56,148 nt of DNA from Vibrio sp. UBA2441 (lineage in GTDB: Bacteria > Pseudomonadota > Gammaproteobacteria > Enterobacterales > Vibrionaceae), in assembly GCA_002342685.1 (NCBI GenBank), contig DDQN01000080.1:1-56148 (forward strand), given 5' to 3'. Positions 1 through 7,949 of the stretch are shown piece after piece (position 1 is the stretch's first letter; each line of letters starts with the position of its first letter). The notes below the pieces were generated by a model that was not told the DNA's origin, did not search any database, and saw only the letters and a list, made by a program, of their open reading frames with translations. Both the position numbers and the translations under genes were made by a program.

Positions 1-1
1 T

Positions 2-19
2 CTTAAGTGAACGGCATTA
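2..19. repeat. Left copy of 18-bp terminal inverted repeat (probable insertion-sequence end)
   Basis: The 18 bases starting at position 2 are the exact reverse complement of the last 18 bases of the window (56131-56148), read as TAATGCCGTTCACTTAAG from the outer tip of the element. The match stops after 18 bases. If the element body lies outside the window, both copies point their tips inward, as expected for the two ends of one IS type. From memory such tips belong to IS4-type elements of marine gammaproteobacteria, but I cannot verify the family name. Positions 20-77 beyond the tip hold no recognisable gene. Confidence 0.7.
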
Positions 20-77
20 TCCAAATGCGGACCCTTTATATTCGTGTTATGTGAACGAGGGTGACTAATTACTTTCG

Positions 78-1463
78 TTAATCTTCGTCTTGCTCTGCTA
101 CTGTCTGCATCTTAATGACAGTGGCCTGTGTCACTTCTTTTTTTGTTGTTAGCCCGGTGTCAAAGTTTACATAGTATTCGTCAAAACCAATGGCCGAATT
201 TGGATACTCGTAAAACATTACCTCACTATCATTAATAACCGCCATTCGTTCATTGGCATTTAACCCGTTACCAATTGAAGCGATGACTGAGTCGACGGCA
301 GGTTGGCCCAGTTCAGCAGCTATGATATCGAAACGCTCAAATGTGGGGGTCGAGTTGGTGTTCAAATCATCTCCACTGGCATGCAAGCAATAGAGCGAGT
401 TCTGTCCTGCCATAGGCGCGAAACTATGCGTATAAGCAACAGCAGCATTAACTTGAGTGATCTCTTGTTCTACTGGGTCAAATTTATATACAGAACAGTC
501 AGGTTGCATCTCATACTTTCCTCTGCGTACCGTATTGTTATTGATGTCGGTGCGATAACCATTGGTTGTCCAGCCAGAACTTGTTTCGACGATCGCATCC
601 TTGGTTTCGTTTATCGATAAAGCCAGCATTTCGTTAGCGTTGGTATCAACGATATAGAGCGTCTCGTTATAGATAAATGGATTTGTTCGGTTAGTAAAAT
701 CATAACTAACACTGTATTTTTCTGCTGAGGCTCTATCTATCCAGTTAATAGTGTCTTGTGACCAGGGCACACTTACAACATCGCCATTTGGCAATACCCA
801 ATTATTACGAACGTAGTCGTCGAAAAGGGTTTCGATGACAAATGCGTCACCAATAAGTTTTGCTGAATGTAGTCCTTTATTTTCTCCGTGACGAAAGTAG
901 ATGCCATTGGTATCCGCTGCGTATGAAAAGCGAGCGGACGTTACCCAGGTTTCATGCTCTGCTTCTGTCGTCACCAATATTGGCTGGCCATCTTCGATTA
1001 ATGGATAAAGACTTCCTGTCGCTTTATCTTGAATTAGTGTGTAATTGCCTGTCAGTTCTTCGCCACCGTAGTGGATGGTTACATCGGTAAATTGAATTGC
1101 TGAGAAGTTTTCGTTTAAATCAACGACCATTACAACTTCTGGAGCAGGTAGAGCAACGGCGTCGCCAGTTTCGCCTTCCCCCTCAAATATAATTGAAGCC
1201 TGCTCTCCGGTTTCAGGGTTTTGGTACACATAATCACTTTCACCATCATCAATTTGTGTTGTACCTGAATATGCTCTGCTCATACGAAAAGAAGTCGACC
1301 CAACACTATGGTTACGAGGTTGAAATGTTTGGAAGCCTGCAGCAACTGAAGACATTTTCGTTATCGCTGTTTTGGATGGTGTTGAGTTTTCTGAACTGGA
1401 ACTGCCACCACCGCAACCAACCAATATTGAAGAAATAGATAGCGCTATTAATGATTTTTTCAT
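78..1463 (-). CDS. Hypothetical lipoprotein, about 461 aa
   Basis: This is an unrecognised exported lipoprotein. The N-terminus is a short basic start, a hydrophobic stretch and a lipobox ending in VGCGGGSSSS, so the mature protein would begin at the Cys and be tethered to a membrane through a Gly/Ser linker. The rest is soluble and acidic, with no motif I can name; repeated Tyr/Trp-containing segments suggest a beta-rich (possibly propeller-like) fold, which is a guess. I chose the internal ATG at 1463 over the upstream ATG at 1487 because GAGG sits 7 bases before it and because it gives a proper signal peptide. It is transcribed divergently from the WYL regulator across a 262-bp gap and stands alone; its stop codon is only 59 bp from the terminal repeat. 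Confidence 0.75.
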   Translation of the reverse strand: MKKSLIALSISSILVGCGGGSSSSENSTPSKTAITKMSSVAAGFQTFQPRNHSVGSTSFRMSRAYSGTTQIDDGESDYVYQNPETGEQASIIFEGEGETGDAVALPAPEVVMVVDLNENFSAIQFTDVTIHYGGEELTGNYTLIQDKATGSLYPLIEDGQPILVTTEAEHETWVTSARFSYAADTNGIYFRHGENKGLHSAKLIGDAFVIETLFDDYVRNNWVLPNGDVVSVPWSQDTINWIDRASAEKYSVSYDFTNRTNPFIYNETLYIVDTNANEMLALSINETKDAIVETSSGWTTNGYRTDINNNTVRRGKYEMQPDCSVYKFDPVEQEITQVNAAVAYTHSFAPMAGQNSLYCLHASGDDLNTNSTPTFERFDIIAAELGQPAVDSVIASIGNGLNANERMAVINDSEVMFYEYPNSAIGFDEYYVNFDTGLTTKKEVTQATVIKMQTVAEQDED

Positions 1464-1725
1464 AATTATCCTCATTACGTTTTTCATTATTTATTTTTGT
1501 AATCAGGTTAAAGGTGGCTGCGTCAAATTGAGACGTTTCATTAAATAAACCATCTGCGACATATATTGTCGCATGAGCTCAGTATCATCATGCCAGATCG
1601 TAAAATTCATAAAAATGTTCACGTTACCACTGTATATTTTTAGGTGCAGATCACGTTATGTACGCATTGTGTAATGATACTGTGCGCACTTAAACTAAAG
1701 GCGTATATAAATTTTTGAGCTAATA

Positions 1726-2715
1726 ATGAAAAAAAAGTCATCGCTTAATGAGTCGCTTAATTTGGCTTTTGAGATCCTCAAGCGTATTCCAAAGTCGAGA
1801 TATATAACCGTAAAAGAACTTCAAGGGCAGCTAAACGAAATAGGGCTTGAACGAGATATACGTACTTTGCAACGAATCATGGAAACGTTATCTGAGCAGT
1901 TCAATATAGAGCGAAATGACCAGAGTAAACCTTACGGATATAAGCTGAAACACGCCAATGCCGTTTTTTCACTGCCAGCATTGTCTGCACACGAATCCTT
2001 ATTATTAAGTTTGTCTCAACAATACTTGTCTAATTTATTGCCAGCAAACGTTATGGCATCACTGGATGGGTTCTTTCAGGAAGCGGGATATAACCTAAAC
2101 CACATAAGTCCTCACCAAAGAGAAAAAGATTGGTTAAAAAAAGTGCGCGTGGTAAGCGAAACCCAACCTTTGCTTTCTCCTGCAATGGATATGGATATTT
2201 TTAAGGTTATCACTCAAGGGGTGTTTGAAGACCGATTGCTAACAATCGAGTACACCAATAGCAAAGACCAGAAAAAGAAAGCCTCGATAATGCCGTTAGG
2301 CATTGCTCAACAGGGCAGCCGCTTATACCTGGTTTGCCGCTTTGAAGGTTATTCAAACGAAAGAACGATAGCGATTCACCGAGTTCACAAAGCGATATTG
2401 TCGACATTTTCATTTGAACGACCACAAGACTTTGACTTGGCAAAATACGATGCAGATGGCCGCTTTGGATTTGGTGAAGGCGATTTATGCCGGGTGAGTT
2501 TTTGTATTGGTAAAAAACAAGGTTATCACCTTTTGGAAACCCCTCTTTCGACTGATCAGAGCGTATCAGATGAGGGGGATCATTATAGGGTAACTGCAAC
2601 CGTCGTTGATTCACTTGCGTTAACTCGTTGGTTGCGTGGCTTTGGTGACGATGTTTGGAGTATTACAAAAAAAAGCGAAGCAAGAATAAAACGAAACTCA
2701 ATGGTTGAATGTTGA
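1726..2715 (+). CDS. HTH-WYL domain transcriptional regulator
   Basis: The 329-residue protein has the layout of WYL regulators: an N-terminal winged-helix region (about residues 8-65, with a typical DIRTLQRIMETL recognition segment), a WYL core at about 165-230 (ending SNERTIAIHRVHKA) and a C-terminal WCX-like extension with a tryptophan-containing LTRWLRGFGDDVW segment near 305. WYL domains are known to sense nucleic-acid or nucleotide ligands, and WYL repressors such as BrxR and CapW control phage-defence operons. It is followed after 81 bp by the TerB-like gene on the same strand, so it is likely the regulator of that locus; this is inferred from position. No clear Shine-Dalgarno precedes the ATG. 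Confidence 0.85.
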   Translation: MKKKSSLNESLNLAFEILKRIPKSRYITVKELQGQLNEIGLERDIRTLQRIMETLSEQFNIERNDQSKPYGYKLKHANAVFSLPALSAHESLLLSLSQQYLSNLLPANVMASLDGFFQEAGYNLNHISPHQREKDWLKKVRVVSETQPLLSPAMDMDIFKVITQGVFEDRLLTIEYTNSKDQKKKASIMPLGIAQQGSRLYLVCRFEGYSNERTIAIHRVHKAILSTFSFERPQDFDLAKYDADGRFGFGEGDLCRVSFCIGKKQGYHLLETPLSTDQSVSDEGDHYRVTATVVDSLALTRWLRGFGDDVWSITKKSEARIKRNSMVEC

Positions 2716-2796
2716 TTATATATTTTGTTCTTAAGATATTGAATTATATAAGTTAGTTATTAATTAGTCCGTATTAAAATGGGAATGGATAGATTT

Positions 2797-3222
2797 ATGT
2801 CAGAGATAGATATTTACTTCAAATTTATGGTTGCTGTTCTGAAAGCTGATGGAAAAGTGGAGCAAGAAGAAAGGGACTTTATAGTAAATAGTGCGAATGC
2901 ATTAGGTTTAACGAAAGATTTTGTAGAGGACCTCGAAAACCACATGTTAAATGGAGAGGTTGACCTTGCCAGCCTGTATCAAGAAATAAAGTCAAACTCA
3001 GATGCCAGCTTTACCATTAATCTTTTGCGAGATAGTTACGCCCTTGCTAAGGCGGATGGTGCTATTGATGACAAAGAGTTGGATATATTAAAAGGGATGA
3101 TGAAAACTTTTACGAATTACTCTGACTCTTTGTTTGATGAGCTAATAGATTGGTGTGAAGAATCTCTATTTATTAAACAGATGGGATCTAACCTTATTGC
3201 GAAAGTGATGGAGGAGAAATGA
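2797..3222 (+). CDS. TerB-like (TerB/DUF533 fold) small acidic protein
   Basis: This is an all-helical, acidic protein of about 141 aa made of two similar halves, each with an ADGK/ADGA-type turn (KADGKVEQEERDFI near the start and KADGAIDDKELDIL in the second half). Paired acidic loops of this sort are the hallmark of the TerB family, which sits at the inner membrane and is thought to bind metal. I prefer the ATG at 2797 over 2779 because GGA lies 7 bases upstream. The stop overlaps the next start (ATGA), so the two genes are translationally coupled. Despite the family name there is no other ter gene here, so tellurite resistance is not implied. Confidence 0.75.
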   Translation: MSEIDIYFKFMVAVLKADGKVEQEERDFIVNSANALGLTKDFVEDLENHMLNGEVDLASLYQEIKSNSDASFTINLLRDSYALAKADGAIDDKELDILKGMMKTFTNYSDSLFDELIDWCEESLFIKQMGSNLIAKVMEEK

Positions 3223-4589
3223 GTTTATTAGATTCTATCCCAGTGGTTGGGTCATATCGAAAATCCAGTAAAGCGGAAGATATAGTATCAAGGGCTAAGC
3301 GACAGCACCGCAGAGGAACTCGTAACCTTGAAGAGGCAAATAAACAATCACAAGATTACGTTGATGCACTGTTTGATTTAAAAGTGGACTGTGCAACGTC
3401 CACAATTTCTAACGCTATTGCAGTATTAGAGAAATGCCAAAAGATCAACAGAACAGAAACCACAGTAGCCAAAGACAGTATTGGTAGTTTTACAAAAAAA
3501 TCATTACCAAGATTAAAAGCGCAGTCACTAAGCATTTCAGATATCGCCTCTGAAGGCGCGAAAGGCACAACCGCTGGAGCGGCTTTATCGTTAGGCTCTA
3601 TGAGTGCGGTATCGGCTCTGGGATCCGCCTCTACAGGTACAGCCATTTCAACGCTTTCAGGTGCGGCCGCGAGTAATGCTACCATGGCTTGGTTTGGTGG
3701 TGGTGCGTTAAGTGCAGGTGGTGCGGGGGTGGCTGGTGGAGCCATGGTATTGGGCGGTATTGCGTTAGCGCCTGTATTAGTGGTTGGCGCATTTAAGTAC
3801 GCGTCACATGCAGAAAAGAAATTGACCGAAGCGAATGAATACAGAAATCAGGTAAGAGAGATAGTGGCTCAAATTGACGCCGCAATTGAAGTGGCTGAGT
3901 CAATGAATAAGCATGTAGAATTGTTCTCTCAGACATTGCTTTCTTTAAGAGAGCGGCTGATAAAAGTATCGGATACTTTGGCGGCAGTACTGGAATATGA
4001 CCCGGATAATGTTCAGGTGGTTAACGTACTTAAGTATCAACTGATACTGTTTATCAAAGCCGTAAAACGGCTATTAGAGGTGACTCTGTTTGACAGTAAT
4101 CAAAACCCGATGGTCGAATCGATACGAATCATTAACCATGCCAACGCGACAGACGAAGATGCGTCTCAGCAGCTAGGGGAAAACTTAGCCAAGGGTAAAC
4201 AGGTAGTTCGTCCTTCTGGCGTTAATTACCTGTCAGAAATTGAACCAGGCGTAAATAGCTCTTCTTTCTTTTGGCTGCTTGATACACACCCTGAGTACAA
4301 AACCGCTAAGTCAAAAAAGAAGTCGAAAGCTAAACCGGCACAAGCGGATTTTAGTTTAAGTGATATGTCGTTTAAGTCCGCTTTGATGTTAACTTTCATC
4401 TCATTAATTGCGGTTGGGTATGGCCTTCTAAATAATCTTCAAGAAACACCATTTTTGCTATTTTCTGGTCTCTTTTTGTTCACTTTTCCACCTTTTTGGG
4501 TGGCTTATAAAACCAGAATTAAGCTATTTAAAATTGTGGCTTGGTTATGGTTCGGTGTACTGGCTTTAGCTGGTTTAGCATTAGCTTGA
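3219..4589 (+). CDS. Unknown membrane protein with Gly/Ala-rich hydrophobic hairpin and C-terminal TM segments
   Basis: I do not recognise this 456-aa protein. Residues 1-100 are basic and probably coiled-coil. Residues 112-193 are a very Gly/Ala/Ser-rich, increasingly hydrophobic stretch (for example GGGALSAGGAGVAGGAMVLGG) that could insert as a glycine-zipper hairpin. Residues 195-290 are long amphipathic helices, and three hydrophobic segments (about 386-405, 411-430, 436-456) close the chain after a lysine-rich linker. It overlaps the TerB-like gene by 4 bp. The helix-hairpin-helix plan recalls alpha pore-forming proteins, but that is shape only, not homology. It is probably an inner-membrane partner of the TerB-like protein. 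Confidence 0.7.
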   Translation: MSLLDSIPVVGSYRKSSKAEDIVSRAKRQHRRGTRNLEEANKQSQDYVDALFDLKVDCATSTISNAIAVLEKCQKINRTETTVAKDSIGSFTKKSLPRLKAQSLSISDIASEGAKGTTAGAALSLGSMSAVSALGSASTGTAISTLSGAAASNATMAWFGGGALSAGGAGVAGGAMVLGGIALAPVLVVGAFKYASHAEKKLTEANEYRNQVREIVAQIDAAIEVAESMNKHVELFSQTLLSLRERLIKVSDTLAAVLEYDPDNVQVVNVLKYQLILFIKAVKRLLEVTLFDSNQNPMVESIRIINHANATDEDASQQLGENLAKGKQVVRPSGVNYLSEIEPGVNSSSFFWLLDTHPEYKTAKSKKKSKAKPAQADFSLSDMSFKSALMLTFISLIAVGYGLLNNLQETPFLLFSGLFLFTFPPFWVAYKTRIKLFKIVAWLWFGVLALAGLALA

Positions 4590-4648
4590 TAGCGCTTTCG
4601 TTGCATCTAATAGTTTTAGATGCTTCATTTTAGTGGAGGTTAAACAAC

Positions 4649-5035
4649 ATGAAAAAACCGGATATAGGCTTTAGCGCATTGGATGGGTTCGCCGCTTCCG
4701 TTAAGGGTATGTACGATTCAAAAAAAGACTTCGATAAAGTCAGGGAAATGGAAAAAACCAGGCGTAACGACTCGGACAATAGAACTAAAGAAAACATCGA
4801 GATGATACACGCTCAAAAAGAAGTCATCATAAAGCAACTTGATAATTCTTTTGACTTAAAAAAGGCCCAAACGGGCAAAACATTCGATGTTATTGATAGC
4901 GCGATGGAGTCTGGTAACTTGCAAGCCCTTGAGATGGGGCTGAATGCAATGACCTCAATATCTGTGGACACATCTCTACCTAGCCTGGAAAATGCGCAAC
5001 AGTTATTAGATAAGGATGAGCCCATAGATATTTAG
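4649..5035 (+). CDS. Hypothetical small coiled-coil protein
   Basis: This is a soluble 128-aa protein with a highly charged central helix (about residues 20-75, rich in Lys, Glu, Asp and Asn), followed by a Met/Leu-rich tail. It has no signal peptide, membrane segment or known motif. The ATG has a GGAGG-like site (tggaggttaaacaac) upstream and follows the membrane-protein gene by 59 bp. It precedes a strong terminator, so it is the last gene of the WYL-TerB locus. Function unknown; an accessory subunit of that locus is the simplest idea. Confidence 0.65.
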   Translation: MKKPDIGFSALDGFAASVKGMYDSKKDFDKVREMEKTRRNDSDNRTKENIEMIHAQKEVIIKQLDNSFDLKKAQTGKTFDVIDSAMESGNLQALEMGLNAMTSISVDTSLPSLENAQQLLDKDEPIDI

Positions 5036-5040
5036 CGCTC

Positions 5041-5185
5041 ACCGACACATTCAAAACCCCTGCAAAAATGCTGGGGTTTTCCTTGTTTTGACACTTTAAA
5101 ATAGCGCTAATTAATGGATTAAACACGGCTAACTAAACAACTCACCAACTAAACCCGCTTAACTAAAATCAGTTTCCGCTATTTG
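5041..5185. repeat. Dispersed intergenic repeat, copy A
   Basis: The segment starts with CACATTCAAAACCCC and the terminator hairpin and ends with ATCAGTTTCCGCTAT (5169-5183). Copy C (22341-22440) has the same order: hairpin, then AACAACTCAC, a degenerate middle, then the identical ATCAGTTTCCGCTAT. Copy B (17707-17742) shares the CACATTCAAAACCCC lead and the hairpin only. The copies are similar but not identical. Confidence 0.55.
5053..5080 (+). terminator. Rho-independent terminator, part of dispersed repeat copy A
   Basis: AAAACCCC (5053-5060) pairs with GGGGTTTT (5073-5080), with GCA/TGC pairing inside and a T-rich tail. It ends the WYL-TerB locus. The hairpin and the sequence after it recur at 22.3 kb, and the hairpin alone recurs at 17.7 kb. 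Confidence 0.8.
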
Positions 5186-5195
5186 TAGCTTCCGG

Positions 5196-5225
5196 TGATC
5201 TTTTTTTAACTTCAACTCGTAATGG
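5196..5225 (+). promoter_or_regulatory. Putative ECF (RpoE/ChrR-type) promoter of the fasciclin gene
   Basis: TGATCT (5196-5201), an 18-base spacer and TAATGG (5220-5225) match the layout of the candidate sigma-factor promoter at 6464 (TGATCC-N18-TATAAA). This fits the TGATC(C)-N18-TAW pattern I recall for Rhodobacter sigma-E. It lies 42 bp before the fasciclin start codon. Confidence 0.5.
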
Positions 5226-5267
5226 TAACTGAACCTTACAAAGGAAGTTAAAAGAGAGAGAATCATT

Positions 5268-5765
5268 ATGTTTCAAAAACTAATCAAAGCCACCCTAGTT
5301 TTAGCAGCCAGTATTGGCATCGTCGCATGTTCAAATACAGAACATTATTCAATGAAGAAAGACATCGTTGATGTTGCCGTTGAGAACGGATCATTCAACA
5401 CCTTAGTCGCCGCTGTGCAGGCTGCTGATCTGGTTGATACTCTGAAGGGAGAAGGGCCGTTCACTGTATTTGCGCCAACAGACGACGCCTTCGCCAAGTT
5501 ACCTGCAGGCACGGTTGAGACTCTGCTAAAGCCTGAGAATAAAGACCAACTCGTTGCCATTCTTACCTATCACGTAGTGCCAGGCAAAGTGATGGCCGCA
5601 GACGTAATGAAGGTTGATAGCTCTTCAACGGTAAATGGTCAGTCCTTCATGATTTCGAAAAATGATGGCAATGTGATGGTAGATAACGCAAAAGTATTGG
5701 CTACAGATGTTATAGCCAGTAATGGTGTTATCCACGTAATTGATAGCGTAATTCTCCCAAAATAA
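5268..5765 (+). CDS. Fasciclin (FAS1) domain lipoprotein
   Basis: The 165-aa protein carries a lipobox (GIVACS, Cys near residue 21) and one FAS1 domain covering most of the mature chain. Typical FAS1 blocks are visible: FNTLVAAVQAADLVDTL, the H1-like GPFTVFAPTDDAFAKLP, YHVVPGKV and the final NGVIHVIDSVILP. Single-domain bacterial FAS1 lipoproteins are periplasmic adhesion or stress proteins of uncertain biochemical role. The ATG has a gagaga-type ribosome site. A candidate ECF promoter precedes it and a terminator follows. From memory a FAS1 protein is also a target of Rhodobacter RpoE, which would fit its place beside the sigma/ChrR operon. Confidence 0.9.
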   Translation: MFQKLIKATLVLAASIGIVACSNTEHYSMKKDIVDVAVENGSFNTLVAAVQAADLVDTLKGEGPFTVFAPTDDAFAKLPAGTVETLLKPENKDQLVAILTYHVVPGKVMAADVMKVDSSSTVNGQSFMISKNDGNVMVDNAKVLATDVIASNGVIHVIDSVILPK

Positions 5766-5778
5766 CCATCCAAACTCG

Positions 5779-5818
5779 ACCCGAAGTTTTGCAGGCACGA
5801 GTCTACAAAATTTCGGGT
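5779..5818 (+). terminator. Terminator after fasciclin gene
   Basis: ACCCGAAGTTTTG (5779-5791) pairs with CAAAATTTCGGGT (5806-5818) with a single mismatch, followed by TTTTC. Confidence 0.8.
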
Positions 5819-5909
5819 TTTCATACTCAAATAAAAAGTGGCATATATGCCTATGGCCAGATCATCTCACACATACGGTACTGCTTTAACACTAACAGGC
5901 AGAGAACGG

Positions 5910-6482
5910 ATGCTCCCACTGCCTGTAGTGATACTGCCTGGTGGACGGCAGAGAATTAGAGTCATTGAGACAAGTTATATAGACCTGATAACCCAAGCTC
6001 TTAAACAAGAAAAGAACTTTGTCATTGCGTTCGATGTTGATGGTTTGCCTCCCCCTTATCAGTGGGGTACTTATGCCCGTGTTGTCAACTTTGACCTGAC
6101 AGAAGAGCAGTTTTTGTTGCTCAACGTAGAAGCCGTCGCGCTGGTTTCATTGACCGATGGTGGAAAGAATTCACTTGGGGAATGGACAGCCGTTGCGCAC
6201 TGTATTTCATACTGGACTATGCTTAATAGAAAAGTGGATACAGGGAAATACGCCACAGTGTTGCGTAAGCTGTTTAAGGTACATCCTCAGATATCAGATC
6301 TGTACAGTGATACCTATTTTGACAATATTGAGTGGGTGTGTGCGCGGCTTATAGAGCTTCTTCCTGTTCCTGATTCTGCACGAGAAACACTTTTAAAATT
6401 TGATGATTTTCAATTAGTTGTGTCATTTTTGGATGCTATTATTGACGATAATCATGATCTTTGTGATCCAAATACAGATTAA
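5910..6482 (+). CDS. LON peptidase substrate-binding (PUA-like) domain protein
   Basis: The start (LPLPVVILPGGRQRIRV followed by SYIDLITQAL) is the classic beginning of the Lon N-terminal substrate-binding domain, here free of any ATPase or protease part. The 190-aa length from the ATG at 5910 fits stand-alone members. Earlier starts (GTG 5838, ATG 5847 and 5853) would add a non-conserved 19-24 residue leader; the start is therefore uncertain. Stand-alone LON-domain proteins have no settled function; they may present substrates to proteases. The gene lies directly before the ECF sigma factor, and the candidate sigma promoter is inside its last codons. Confidence 0.75.
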   Translation: MLPLPVVILPGGRQRIRVIETSYIDLITQALKQEKNFVIAFDVDGLPPPYQWGTYARVVNFDLTEEQFLLLNVEAVALVSLTDGGKNSLGEWTAVAHCISYWTMLNRKVDTGKYATVLRKLFKVHPQISDLYSDTYFDNIEWVCARLIELLPVPDSARETLLKFDDFQLVVSFLDAIIDDNHDLCDPNTD

Positions 6483-6493
6483 GTTCGTATAAA
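6464..6493 (+). promoter_or_regulatory. Putative autoregulated ECF promoter of the sigma/chrR operon
   Basis: TGATCC (6464-6469), an 18-base spacer, then TATAAA (6488-6493), located 43 bp before the sigma-factor ATG and overlapping the end of the LON-domain gene. It matches the -35/-10 pattern I recall for Rhodobacter sigma-E promoters, including autoregulation of rpoE-chrR. Confidence 0.6.
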
Positions 6494-6535
6494 CACTGGA
6501 AGGACAACGATACGAACTTGATCAAGGTGAAGAGC

Positions 6536-7165
6536 ATGAAGCAGAGTGTTAATGCAGCGAGCTTACATAAGGAGAGTGCTATCAAAGCGCAAGCCCTGTT
6601 GCCAGAAGACCTTTCACAATGCCTGACGCTTGTTGCTACTCAGCAGAGCAAGCCGGCATTTACCATCCTGTTCCACTATTTTTCTCCCAAGATTTCCCGT
6701 TTTGGTATTAGAAAGCTGGGAAACGAAACGCTGGCGAAAGAACTGGTTCAGGAAACCATGAGTAGCATATGGCAAAAAGCCCACCTGTATAGCCCGAATA
6801 AAGGGGCTGCAACCACGTGGGTTTACACCGTCATGCGAAACGCGGCTTTTGACATGCTAAGAAAGGTGAAGTTTAGGTCAGAACAGCAATTGTCTGACGA
6901 TATATGGCCACTGGATGCGGTTCAGGATGTGGTCACCGATGAAAAAAATGAATTTGTTGATCATCTTCAGTCGAGACACTTGTCAAGTAAGGTTGAGATG
7001 TTGCCGGAGGCCCAAAGGGCAGTGATACGCGGTGTTTATTATCAGGGGTTATCACAAGACCAATTAGCTCAGCAACTTGGTGTCTCGGTAGGCACGGTTA
7101 AATCAAGAATTCGGTTGGCGCTGGAAAAACTAAAGCAGCACATGGGAGGAACAGAGCATGATTAA
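6536..7165 (+). CDS. rpoE: ECF sigma factor, RpoE/ECF11 type partnered with ChrR
   Basis: This 209-aa sigma-70 family protein has region 2 at about residues 40-110 (AKELVQETMSSIWQKAHLY, then WVYTVMRNAAFDMLRK) and region 4 at about 155-205 (QLAQQLGVSVGTVKSRIRLALEKL helix-turn-helix). Members paired with ChrR direct the transcriptional response to singlet oxygen in Rhodobacter. I use ATG 6536, preceded by GGTGAAGAG, instead of the TTG at 6518. It overlaps the anti-sigma gene by 8 bp. The symbol is used in the Rhodobacter sense; it is not the envelope-stress RpoE of enterics. Confidence 0.9.
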   Translation: MKQSVNAASLHKESAIKAQALLPEDLSQCLTLVATQQSKPAFTILFHYFSPKISRFGIRKLGNETLAKELVQETMSSIWQKAHLYSPNKGAATTWVYTVMRNAAFDMLRKVKFRSEQQLSDDIWPLDAVQDVVTDEKNEFVDHLQSRHLSSKVEMLPEAQRAVIRGVYYQGLSQDQLAQQLGVSVGTVKSRIRLALEKLKQHMGGTEHD

Positions 7166-7877
7166 CTATCACCCTACTAAGGCTGTTTTGCAAGAATATG
7201 TAAATGGCAATCTGCCTGCTTCTATATCTGTTATCGTCGCAAGCCATATAGAGCTGTGTGATGCGTGCCGTGAGGAAGTTGCACTTCTGACAGAGCAGGC
7301 TGCAAATCAAATATTTATCGATGACGACTCTTCATTTGAGGAGATGAGCCTTTCTACTATGTTTGCTGAACTGATGGTAAGTGATGCCAAAAGCAGCATC
7401 ATTTTGGATGCAGCAGAATTGGACATGATCCAGGGCATTACCGATAAAGAACCAAATACACCAAATGAGCGTACGCAGTACGTTACAGAAATAGACGTAG
7501 CAGGTACACGTATTGCGCTTCCCCGAGCGATGAAGTCTATTGCTCTAAGCGAATGGAAAGGAATTGGCAAGGTTTCACGTTCTCGTCTGGATCTGGAGGA
7601 CAATAACCTTAAAACCAGCTTACTGCACATAGATAAAGGTGGAGCTATTCCTACCCATACTCACAAAGGGTGTGAGATTACTCTGCTTCTGCAAGGGAGT
7701 TTTAAAGACGAAATGGGTGAATACCATGAAGGAGACTTTATCTGGTTAGATGGCGAGCATAACCATTCGCCAGTGACAGAAGAAGGGTGTACCTGTCTTA
7801 CTGTTTCCAGTGACGCTTTGCACTTTACCAAAGGTGTCAGCCAGCTAATTAACCCGCTAGGTAAATTTATCTATTAA
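7158..7877 (+). CDS. chrR: ChrR-type zinc-binding cupin anti-sigma factor
   Basis: This 239-aa protein has two domains. The N-terminal zinc anti-sigma domain shows His5, His30, Cys34 and Cys37 (HIELCDAC motif), the ligand set of Rhodobacter ChrR. The C-terminal cupin has the metal motif with His167, His169, Glu173 and a His at 201 or 203 (PTHTHKGCE, later EHNHSP). In the family the N-terminal domain holds the sigma factor inactive and the cupin domain is needed for release under singlet oxygen. Overlap with the sigma gene means stoichiometric, coupled synthesis. All key ligands appear present, so the switch should work. Confidence 0.92.
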   Translation: MINYHPTKAVLQEYVNGNLPASISVIVASHIELCDACREEVALLTEQAANQIFIDDDSSFEEMSLSTMFAELMVSDAKSSIILDAAELDMIQGITDKEPNTPNERTQYVTEIDVAGTRIALPRAMKSIALSEWKGIGKVSRSRLDLEDNNLKTSLLHIDKGGAIPTHTHKGCEITLLLQGSFKDEMGEYHEGDFIWLDGEHNHSPVTEEGCTCLTVSSDALHFTKGVSQLINPLGKFIY

Positions 7878-7891
7878 TTGCCGCTTTGCTC

Positions 7892-7930
7892 CTCTCCTTG
7901 ATGGTTCTATTTGAGGGTATTCAAGGAGAG
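7892..7930. promoter_or_regulatory. Inverted repeat between chrR and the DUF523 gene
   Basis: CTCTCCTTGA (7892-7901) is perfectly complementary to TCAAGGAGAG (7921-7930) across a 19-base loop. There is no T-run, so it may be a partial terminator, an RNA-processing hairpin or an operator between the first and second halves of the operon. Confidence 0.45.
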
Positions 7931-7949
7931 GTTACCTGGGAGTTATATA

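Noticed and set aside
2797..5035. Tellurite-resistance (ter) operon
   Set aside because: Only one TerB-like protein is present; no TerC, TerD, TerZ or TerA-like genes.
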